46,222 bases of DNA from the NCBI GenBank assembly GCA_001898855.1, contig MKVN01000036.1, positions 9,820 through 56,041 of the forward strand. The letters are read 5' to 3'. Below, piece after piece: positions 38,875 through 44,718 of this stretch. Source of the DNA: Micrococcales bacterium 73-13 (GTDB lineage Bacteria > Actinomycetota > Actinomycetes > Actinomycetales > Microbacteriaceae). Position 1 is the first letter of the stretch. Each line of letters starts with the position of its first letter. Position numbers and translations under genes: made by a program. The notes under the pieces were generated by a model, which saw only the letters and a program-made list of their open reading frames with translations, searched no databases and had not been told where the DNA came from.

Positions 38875-39846
38875 GTGGATGCCCCCGATCTCGCCGCCGT
38901 GTTCGGGGGCCACACCTGGATCGGCATCGTGCTCGCGCTGGCCAGCGGCGTCATGCTCTCGCTCGGCACCCAGTTCCAGCACCGGGGCGTCGCGGTGGTC
39001 GACGAGCACCACAGCGGCGGGGCGAAGCAGGGCCTCTCCGGCGCGCATCTGAAGTCGATGCTCGCGCGGCCGACCTGGATCGTCGGCACGCTGCTGCTCG
39101 GCCTCGCGATCATGCTGCAGCTCGCCTCGCTGTGGTTCGCGCCGATCACCGTGGTGCAGCCGCTCGGCGCGATCGCGCTGGTCATCACCGCGATCCTGAA
39201 CGCCCGGCTCACCCGCACCCGGCTCAGCGCCAGCGCGATCGCCGCGATCGCGCTGTGCGTCGGCGGCGTCGGCCTGTTCGTGACGGTCGCGGCGCTCTAC
39301 GCCCGCCTGCAGCCGATCACGAGCACGGAGCTCGTGACGGTGCTCATCGCGCTCGCCGTGATGCTCATCGTGTGGGGGGCGCTGTTCGTCGTCTACCGGC
39401 GGCGGCCGAACGCGCTGTTCTACATCGTCGCCGCGGGCACGCTCTTCGGCTTCCTCGCGACGCTCGCGAAGGTCGTGATCGGGCGGGTGCAGACCCTGAT
39501 CGAGAAGGGCTGGCGCTTCGGCGCCGAGGAGTGGCTGACGATCCTGTGCCTCGCGGGGATCGTGCTGGCGACCATCGTCGGCGGCTGGTTCGTGCAGAAC
39601 GCGCACATGTACGGCCCGCCGGACCTCGTCGTCGCCGGACTCACCGTCGTCGACCCGATCGTGGCTGTCTCGATCGGCGCCTTCGTGCTCGGCGAGACCG
39701 TGGGCGCGCCGCTCTGGGCGACGATCGCCATGCTGCTGACCGGCGCGATCGCGGTGATCGGCGTGTTCTGGCTCGCCCGGCAGCACCCGCAGATGCGCGA
39801 CGGCAGCTACGACACCGGGCCCACGTCGCGGGTCGCGACGCCCTGA
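38875..39846 (+). CDS. DMT-type (EamA-like) membrane transporter
   Basis: Polytopic membrane protein of the drug/metabolite or magnesium-transporter (NIPA-like) class; substrate unknown. The 323-residue protein has about nine hydrophobic helices. The first (GIVLALASGVMLSLGTQFQHRGV) and the segment APITVVQPLGAIALVITAILNARL resemble NIPA/DMT families. The matching second-half segment LVVAGLTVVDPIVAVSIGAFVLGE shows the internal duplication. The GTG at 38875 fits promoter spacing and the family start. It is the last chromosomal gene before the integrated element. Confidence 0.82.
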   Translation: MDAPDLAAVFGGHTWIGIVLALASGVMLSLGTQFQHRGVAVVDEHHSGGAKQGLSGAHLKSMLARPTWIVGTLLLGLAIMLQLASLWFAPITVVQPLGAIALVITAILNARLTRTRLSASAIAAIALCVGGVGLFVTVAALYARLQPITSTELVTVLIALAVMLIVWGALFVVYRRRPNALFYIVAAGTLFGFLATLAKVVIGRVQTLIEKGWRFGAEEWLTILCLAGIVLATIVGGWFVQNAHMYGPPDLVVAGLTVVDPIVAVSIGAFVLGETVGAPLWATIAMLLTGAIAVIGVFWLARQHPQMRDGSYDTGPTSRVATP

Positions 39847-39873
39847 CGGCGGTATCGGCTCGGACGCGATCGG

Positions 39874-39916
39874 TGGGGCGGACGGGACTTGAACCCGTGA
39901 CGACCTGATTATGAGG
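39874..39916 (-). tRNA. 3' half of a CAT-anticodon tRNA (Met or Ile2), element junction
   Basis: On the minus strand: loop CTCATAA, 3' anticodon stem TCAGG, variable TCGTC, T-arm ACGGG/CCCGT with TTCAAGT, and acceptor CCGCCCC followed by A and CC. The 5' side does not match: the bases before the loop cannot pair with TCAGG and no GGGGCGG acceptor half lies at the right distance. I read this as the tRNA 3' half left at one end of an integrated element. The intact gene should be at the far end, beyond the window. Confidence 0.7.
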
Positions 39917-40092
39917 GGTGCCCTGGCCTGATACCAGGCCGAACCACTCCAATCCGACATGTCCCAACTCGGACCGCCTCTGCCCTCATATTGACGGGCT
40001 ATCGGCCAGCGTAGTCGGAGCGAGTCGGGCGGGCTCGGACGGCCAGCGAGAGGCGCGGTAGGAGTGCTTTCGGAGTGTTTCACCGGACACGA

Positions 40093-40130
40093 CGACGCCC
40101 GCCCAAGCTGTGAGGCCGGGGCGGGCGTCG
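40093..40130. terminator. Terminator hairpin at the element's left edge
   Basis: Perfect 12-bp inverted repeat (40093-40104 with 40119-40130, 14-nt loop), 13 nt past the last minus-strand gene of the element, placed to keep its transcription out of the chromosome. Confidence 0.8.
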
Positions 40131-40143
40131 GTGAGGGGTCGGA

Positions 40144-40374
40144 CTACGCGGCTTGCAGGCGCTTCCTGCGGTGGCGCGGCGGTCGGGCGTCGTCAGGGTG
40201 GTCGGGGCCGAAGTTCTGCATTAGCGCGAACACGTCCTCGATGAACTGCTCGTAGAACTCGTCCCACGAGCACAGCCGCGGGGACTGCTCCCAGCGGTCC
40301 ATGAGCTGATCTTCCATACCGTCGAGTAGGTCGCCGTACCGAGCGAACACGGCCCAGTCTTTCTCGGCGATCAC
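40144..40374 (-). CDS. Small hypothetical protein of the element
   Basis: Not recognised. A 76-residue acidic protein with a basic tail: many aromatic and acidic residues (LLDGMEDQLMDRWEQ, DEFYEQFIEDVFALMQNF) suggest amphipathic helices, followed by RPPRHRRKRLQAA. GTG start overlaps the stop of the upstream gene (GTGA), so translation is coupled. A strong terminator follows. Confidence 0.65.
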   Translation of the reverse strand: MIAEKDWAVFARYGDLLDGMEDQLMDRWEQSPRLCSWDEFYEQFIEDVFALMQNFGPDHPDDARPPRHRRKRLQAA

Positions 40375-40682
40375 GGAGTCACGTCCGCGACGTACTCCGG
40401 TGCGAGCTCGATGGCGACAGCGTCGAGTCGTCCCGCGGCCCGCACGTCCGTCCGGTCAGCCTCGATCTCTCGGTGACGCGCGACGGCCTGATCGAAGGCG
40501 TTGCGGTTGATGACCTCCGCGAGCATCCGGTGCAGTGCCTCCCAGTCCGGCTCGGGGCTGTCGAGGTCGACCCCGGCCCTGACCCACGCGAACAGAGTGT
40601 CGAATGCCTCACTCGCGGCGTGCGAGACGCCCTCAGCGAGCCACTTGGCGTTGCTCACGAGGGCTTCGGTATCGGTGTTCAT
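40371..40682 (-). CDS. Small hypothetical protein of the element
   Basis: Not recognised. A 103-residue, mostly helical protein (AKWLAEGVSHAASEAFDTLFAW, ALHRMLAEVINRNAFDQAV). The ATG at 40682 is chosen because AAGGATCACC precedes it; the frame is open further upstream but without an SD. It overlaps the next small gene by four bases, forming a two-gene unit. A TAAGAT hexamer on the minus strand (complement of 40904-40909) could be the promoter. Confidence 0.65.
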   Translation of the reverse strand: MNTDTEALVSNAKWLAEGVSHAASEAFDTLFAWVRAGVDLDSPEPDWEALHRMLAEVINRNAFDQAVARHREIEADRTDVRAAGRLDAVAIELAPEYVADVTP

Positions 40683-40967
40683 GGTGATCCTTCCTGCCGG
40701 GAAGGTGCGCCTGAACGACGGAAGCCGGGCAGGAGCGCGACCCGGCAACCTTTGGGTTGATAGGTGTTGCTCCACTGCTCGGCTTCACGGCCCCTGTGCG
40801 TAGGTCGAGTGGTTCCGCTACGTCGCCAGGTGGTTTGCAAAGCCGCTGTGCGCCGTCAGGTTTCTTCACGCTTCGGTGGTCCCGATCGGACAGCGGTTCT
40901 GCAATCTTACCGAATCCGAGTCGGTCGGCGTCGGCTCAATGTCTGCGGTGCCGTGCATGATGGGGGC
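40683..40967. other. Divergent intergenic region of the element
   Basis: 285 bp between oppositely directed genes. Minus-strand TAAGAT (40904-40909) may be a -10. Plus-strand CATGAT (40956-40961) is 6 nt before the ATG at 40968. A short palindrome ACCGA/TCGGT (7-nt loop) lies beside the minus -10 and could be an operator. No gene seen. Confidence 0.4.
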
Positions 40968-41288
40968 ATGTCCGACTTCCTCGACAAGGTGCGCGCCCGG
41001 AACAACGACATGCTCGTCAAAGCGCACGAAGCGGCACTCGGAGCGGCCAAGGTGCAGGGCGAGCGCGACGCCGTCCACCGACGGACGGCAGAAGCCGCGG
41101 TCGCCACGAGCGAATCGCTCGGGCAGGTCATCGAGGCGCTGAACGCCAGCCTGGAAGTCGCCCGCAACGCGAAGGCTGACGCCGACCGCGCCCAGCGACT
41201 CAGTACCGGCATCGCGTGGGGGTCGCTCGCGGTCGCGGTGGCCTCACTCGCCGTGGCGATCATCGCCATCGTCGTGACCCTCGGCTGA
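40968..41288 (+). CDS. Small C-tail-anchored coiled-coil membrane protein
   Basis: Not recognised. A 106-residue protein beginning MSDFLDKVRARNNDMLVKAHEAALG, with a long Ala/Glu/Arg helix likely to be a coiled coil (about 5-75) and one C-terminal membrane helix (about 82-104, rich in Val/Ala/Ile). It is the only plus-strand gene of the element, a pattern seen for accessory genes such as exclusion or defence factors, but nothing proves such a role. The ATG is supported by the CATGAT hexamer 6 nt upstream; the open frame extends further upstream without a good start. Confidence 0.65.
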   Translation: MSDFLDKVRARNNDMLVKAHEAALGAAKVQGERDAVHRRTAEAAVATSESLGQVIEALNASLEVARNAKADADRAQRLSTGIAWGSLAVAVASLAVAIIAIVVTLG

Positions 41289-41297
41289 GGAAGCGGA

Positions 41298-41329
41298 AGC
41301 GCCCCTCACCGACTGGGGCAAGGGGCGCT
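41298..41329. terminator. Bidirectional terminator between membrane protein and integrase genes
   Basis: Perfect 9-bp inverted repeat (41298-41306 with 41321-41329, 14-nt loop) between two convergent genes. Confidence 0.75.
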
Positions 41330-41345
41330 CTGCGGGGTGCGACGG

Positions 41346-42590
41346 TCACGCCTCTCTTCGGAACGGGAGCTCGACCACGTCCTGCACGGGTGCAGCCGTC
41401 GGCGCGAGGTAGGCGTCGAGCCGGTCCATGTCCTGCTGGAAGTCGTCGGGGAAGAAGCCCAGGTAGACCTTGTAGGTGATGGTCGTGTCGGCGTGGCCCA
41501 GGATGCGGCTCACCCGTGCCAGCGGCATGCCGGACGCCGCGAACAGCGACGCCGCCGTGTGCCGCAGGTCATGGAAGCGCAGGCCGGGGTGCCCGAGCGC
41601 CGCCGCCGCGGGCGCGAAGCGGTTCCGGTAGAAGCTGGCGTAGTCCATGCGTTTGCCGTAGTCGAGCCCGCCCCGCCACTCGCCGCCGCCCGCGTAGTTG
41701 CGCCCCGGCCACAGCGGAGCCTGCGGCTCGTCCCTGCGCGGGTGCTGAGCCAGGTACGCCGTTAGGCGCTCGACCAGCGCACGCCGGAGCGGGACCGTCC
41801 GTATCGACTTCTCGGACTTGGGGGTGTCCTCGACCCAGCCACCCTTGACGAACTGCAAAGTCCGCTCGACGCGGAGCGTCCGACGCATGAGGTTCACGTC
41901 GCGGACTTGCAGCCCCAGCATCTCCCCGGCGCGCAAGCCGGTGTAGGCGGCGAGCTCCACGAACAGGTCCGCGGGGTAGGCCCCGGCCAGACGCGCCACC
42001 AGCGCGTCCACCTCCTGCGCCGTGAGGAAGTCCGGCTCGAACCGTTGCTCGTGCGTCACCCGCGGGAGCGCGACACCCTGCGCCGGGTCGTGCCCGATCA
42101 GCCGGTGCCGCATGGCGTACTTCAGCACCTTGTGGAGCGCGAGGTACGCCTGCTTCACGCTGGACGGGTGGAGCGGCGCGCTAGGCTCGGGGTGCGGGTT
42201 GGCCTTGGACGGGCGCGGTGAGCGCGGCTCAGTAGCGAGCTTGGCGATCCAGTCCTCGACCTCGTGCATGGTGATCGTGGACACCTTGCGCGCGCCGAAG
42301 GTCGGGTAGACGTGCTTGCGGAGCGTGCCGACCTCGCTCTGCGCCGTGGTCCGCTTCAGCTTGTGGTGCGTGGTGGCGATCATGTCCTCGGCCACCTGGC
42401 GGAAGGTCTTGCCCGAGCGCACGAGCGCCGCGGTCGACGTGCCTTCCTCCAACTGGCTCTCGATGCGGAGCTGGAACCGCTCGGCCTCGCGCTTGACCGT
42501 GAAGGACCGCTGACGGAAGCGCCCGCCGTCCCTCCATCGCACGGTGTAGGTGGTGCCGCCGTCGCGGGCGTTCTCGATGATGTGTGCCAT
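41346..42590 (-). CDS. int: Tyrosine site-specific integrase
   Basis: Catalyses insertion of the element at the tRNA gene. The 414-residue protein has an N-terminal AP2-like three-stranded DNA-binding part (GGTTYTVRWRDGGRFRQRSF), a SAM-like core-binding helical domain (about 60-165, with HEVEDWIAKL) and the catalytic domain with Arg220 (YTGLRAGE), Lys258, His340-x2-Arg343 (HDLRHTAASL), His366 (LGHAD) and nucleophile Tyr376. All active residues are present. ATG preceded by AAGGAG. It starts 32 nt after the serine recombinase gene, in the same unit, and lies about 1.4 kb from the tRNA junction. Confidence 0.95.
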   Translation of the reverse strand: MAHIIENARDGGTTYTVRWRDGGRFRQRSFTVKREAERFQLRIESQLEEGTSTAALVRSGKTFRQVAEDMIATTHHKLKRTTAQSEVGTLRKHVYPTFGARKVSTITMHEVEDWIAKLATEPRSPRPSKANPHPEPSAPLHPSSVKQAYLALHKVLKYAMRHRLIGHDPAQGVALPRVTHEQRFEPDFLTAQEVDALVARLAGAYPADLFVELAAYTGLRAGEMLGLQVRDVNLMRRTLRVERTLQFVKGGWVEDTPKSEKSIRTVPLRRALVERLTAYLAQHPRRDEPQAPLWPGRNYAGGGEWRGGLDYGKRMDYASFYRNRFAPAAAALGHPGLRFHDLRHTAASLFAASGMPLARVSRILGHADTTITYKVYLGFFPDDFQQDMDRLDAYLAPTAAPVQDVVELPFRREA

Positions 42591-42622
42591 GACTGCTACT
42601 CCTTGGGTCTGTCAGTCGCGGG

Positions 42623-43282
42623 TCAGGCCGCATCCACGCGGCGCAGGAAGGCGGCGATGACCGAGTGGTGCCAGGCACCGCCGCGCTGGGAAGGGACGCC
42701 ATCTGCGGTGAGCGCGGCGGCGATAGCTCGGGCGGATAGGCCCTCGCCGTGCAGGTCGAGGATGGTCGCCGCGGTGTCGTCCTCGATCTCGGAGGGCTTG
42801 CCGAGTTGCTTGGTGCGACCGATGATCTGCAAGGCGTCGCGGGTCCGCTCTCCGATCAGGCGGCGCTCGAACTCTGCGAACACCGCGAGGATCATGGCGT
42901 GGAGCCAGCCGCTCGCGGTGGACGTGTCGATGCGCTGATCGAGCACGGCGATGTACCAGCCGCGTCGGTCGGCCCGTTGCATCAGGTCGTACCACGTCAC
43001 CACTTCGCGGCTGAGGCGGTCGAACTTGGCGATCATCAGCATCTCGCCGCGCTTGACGGCGCGGAGTGCGGCCTGGAAACCCTCGCGCCGGGTGTTGGCG
43101 CCGGTCCTGCCGTCGTCCACGAACATCTGCACGAGCTCGTCGCCGTTGCGCTCACAGGCGCGCCGGATCGCCTCCTCCTGCGCCACCAGGGAAGCGCGCT
43201 GGCGCTTCTCCACGTCCTCGGGACTCTCGCCCTTGCGCGGGCGGTCGGCCTTGGACAGCCGTGTATAGCCGTAGACCCTCAC
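42623..43282 (-). CDS. Serine recombinase (resolvase/invertase type)
   Basis: Small serine recombinase of the resolvase/invertase family. The 219-residue protein has the catalytic start YGYTRLSK with Ser10, DDGRTGANTRREGFQ, the KFDRLSREV arginine motif, and a C-terminal helix-turn-helix of about 45 residues (EGLSARAIAAALTADGVPSQRGGAWHHSVIAAFL). Complete. GTG start overlaps the stop of the upstream 94-aa gene (GTGA). Roles could include multimer resolution, inversion or regulation; two recombinases in one unit is uncommon. Confidence 0.92.
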   Translation of the reverse strand: MRVYGYTRLSKADRPRKGESPEDVEKRQRASLVAQEEAIRRACERNGDELVQMFVDDGRTGANTRREGFQAALRAVKRGEMLMIAKFDRLSREVVTWYDLMQRADRRGWYIAVLDQRIDTSTASGWLHAMILAVFAEFERRLIGERTRDALQIIGRTKQLGKPSEIEDDTAATILDLHGEGLSARAIAAALTADGVPSQRGGAWHHSVIAAFLRRVDAA

Positions 43283-43563
43283 TCGGCCACCGCCTCCGTC
43301 GTCGCGGCCTTCGGGGTGCGAACACGCTTCGGCTTGGCCGGCACGGTGATGCTGGCGAGCGTCGCGGCCTTGGCTTCACGGTTGCCCTGCTGGAAAGCGA
43401 CGCGGAGCGCCGAGCCGATGAACACGGAGCGCGGGTCCACCGGGTAGCCGGTCTGCTCGGTCAGCCACGCGGCGTAGGCCTGCATGGTCGGGGTGATCGC
43501 CTTGTCCGCGTACTCGGCACGGGGCGCGGCGGGCTTGCTGGCCTTGGTCTGCTTGGTGGTCAT
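43279..43563 (-). CDS. Small basic hypothetical protein
   Basis: Not recognised. A 94-residue protein: a Lys/Ala/Pro-rich N-terminus (MTTKQTKASKPAAPR), a central part (ITPTMQAYAAWLTEQTGYPVDPRSVFIGSALRVAFQ) that looks like a short helical fold, and a Lys/Arg/Ala-rich tail. The ATG has AAGGAGGA at good spacing. Coupled to the serine recombinase, so it may be an accessory DNA-binding factor; this is a guess. Confidence 0.7.
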   Translation of the reverse strand: MTTKQTKASKPAAPRAEYADKAITPTMQAYAAWLTEQTGYPVDPRSVFIGSALRVAFQQGNREAKAATLASITVPAKPKRVRTPKAATTEAVAE

Positions 43564-43799
43564 CTTGGGTTCCTCCTTCGGTTGGACGGCGGGGTGACGG
43601 ACGTCACAGCGCCGGGATGAGGAGGAACTCTCGGACCTTGCATGTGCCTGGCGCTCGCTCGCGGGCGACCCGCATTCGGGTGTCGCGTGGAGCGCCCATT
43701 GCTGGCCCGTAGCGTGGTCGGCGCGCCGCCGAGCACTCCTACTGCGACCCGCGGGCGTTCGTTGGTCCCTGTGGTGGAGGGCCACGCGCTGGGGCATGT
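43564..43799. other. Intergenic stretch without a clear gene
   Basis: 236 bp between the zinc-motif gene and the 94-aa gene. I see only the SD of the latter and no convincing hairpin or promoter. Confidence 0.4.
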
Positions 43800-44471
43800 T
43801 CAGCGCCTCCCGCCGTTCGCGGGCCGGAGCACCACGCCGCCGCTCTTGGCGCTGTCGTCCACGCCCAGCCGCTCGCGGAGCAGGCCCTCGCGCCTGCGGT
43901 GGACCTCGCGGCGTGCGCTGTCAGCGGCGCGCTGGGCGCGAGCCTCGCTGGCGTGCTTGGCGCGCTCCTTCCCCGCGGCCTCGCTCGCGGCGTCCGCGGC
44001 TTCCTCGACCACCTCGGCTTCCAGCACCGGGAGCTCGGCTCGCGGCGGCAGGGGCACGCTCAGGTCGTCCTCGGACTCGTCGCCCAGCGACTCGATGAGC
44101 ACCCGCTGCCAGGTCTGCATGCGGGCGTCGAGCTCGATGTTCGTCTTGCCGACCACGTTGGCCCGGTTGAGCAGGTCTTGTGCGATCTGCGTCCGATCCT
44201 TCACGGGCACGGCGGGGTCCGCCATGAACTCGACCAGCATCTCGGCGGCATAGCCGGACGCCCCTGCGATGACCTTGGCGGCCTTGGCCTTGGAGCGCCC
44301 GTTGGCTCCATGCATGTTGCAGGTCACCTGGCCGAGCGCGCAGTACCGCTTGCATCGCTCGCCGGTGCGCTTGCTCATGGCCTTGCACTGGCGACGCGGA
44401 GCCAGCCGGGCGCTATCGACGTCGTCCAAGGGGTTCCCGCGTCCTAGAGGATCACGCTTGCGCTTCGCCAT
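43800..44471 (-). CDS. Zinc-motif protein, candidate small terminase subunit
   Basis: The 223-residue protein has a basic N-terminus, a Cys/His cluster Q-C-K-A-M then ERCKRYC, TCNMHG (one Cys plus C-x2-H-G), then helical segments (AAEMLVEFMADPAV, DRTQIAQDLLNRANVVG) and a highly charged Glu/Ala/Arg C-terminal coiled coil. A Cys-rich cluster ending in His-Gly, followed by a helical domain, is common in small terminase-like proteins of actinobacterial phages. ATG at 44471 follows GAGAAGGAC; an in-frame GTG four codons upstream is the alternative. If correct, it points to phage-type DNA packaging or capture of another phage's packaging. The identification is moderate. Confidence 0.6.
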   Translation of the reverse strand: MAKRKRDPLGRGNPLDDVDSARLAPRRQCKAMSKRTGERCKRYCALGQVTCNMHGANGRSKAKAAKVIAGASGYAAEMLVEFMADPAVPVKDRTQIAQDLLNRANVVGKTNIELDARMQTWQRVLIESLGDESEDDLSVPLPPRAELPVLEAEVVEEAADAASEAAGKERAKHASEARAQRAADSARREVHRRREGLLRERLGVDDSAKSGGVVLRPANGGRR

Positions 44472-44515
44472 GTCCTTCTCCACTTCTCCACTTCACTTCT
44501 GCACTTCTCGTTGAG

Positions 44516-44560
44516 CCCGACCGGACGGGGAGGGTGACCGTCAGCACCCGTCCGGTCGGG
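44516..44560. terminator. 14-bp inverted repeat in the element intergenic region
   Basis: Perfect repeat 44516-44529 with 44547-44560, 17-nt loop. May terminate primase-helicase transcription or be part of the origin; no T tract follows. Confidence 0.5.
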
Positions 44561-44626
44561 GGCTTGTATAGGCATTCGTCCGGACCGCAAGTCCTGGCCC
44601 TCGCGCTGACCGGCACCGGACCGCGC

Positions 44627-44654
44627 GGTCCTACTACCCCGAAGGGGTAGGACC
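44627..44654. terminator. Bulged hairpin in the element intergenic region
   Basis: GGTCCT (44627-44632) pairs with AGGACC (44649-44654), enclosing ACCCC/GGGGT around a GAA loop, with a 3-nt bulge on one side. Possibly a terminator for the primase-helicase gene. Confidence 0.5.
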
Positions 44655-44656
44655 CC

Positions 44657-44718
44657 GGTCCGGTCCGGTGCGAGGACCATCGGACCTAGGTCCGGTGCGG
44701 TCCGGTGCGGTCCGGTCA
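44657..44718. repeat. Iteron-like 10-bp direct repeats
   Basis: GGTCCGGTGC at 44662-44671, 44689-44698 and 44699-44708, and a variant GGTCCGGTCA at 44709-44718 that includes the primase-helicase stop codon. GGTCCGGT also begins at 44657. Three of the units are directly abutting. Confidence 0.75.

Larger units (their letters stand above)
44484..44715. other. Candidate replication origin of the element
   Basis: A 232-bp non-coding stretch next to the primase-helicase gene. It holds direct repeats GGTCCGGTGC, an inverted copy (44613-44622), a 14-bp inverted repeat and a bulged hairpin. Such repeats beside a replication gene suggest an origin, but terminator and regulatory roles are possible. 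Confidence 0.45.

Noticed and set aside
39874-39981. A complete tRNA using an acceptor-like GAGGCGG at the complement of 39975-39981
   Set aside because: Six of seven acceptor pairs would form, but the gene would be about 108 nt long, the anticodon stem does not pair and no proper D-arm folds. A 3' fragment at an element junction explains it better.
40764-40967. N-terminal extension of the element membrane protein
   Set aside because: The ATG at 40968 has a promoter-like hexamer at the leaderless distance; the extension would cross the divergent promoter region.
43564-43797. N-terminal extension of the 94-aa element protein
   Set aside because: The frame is open, but the upstream part is low-complexity and without motifs, while a strong SD and ATG lie at 43563.
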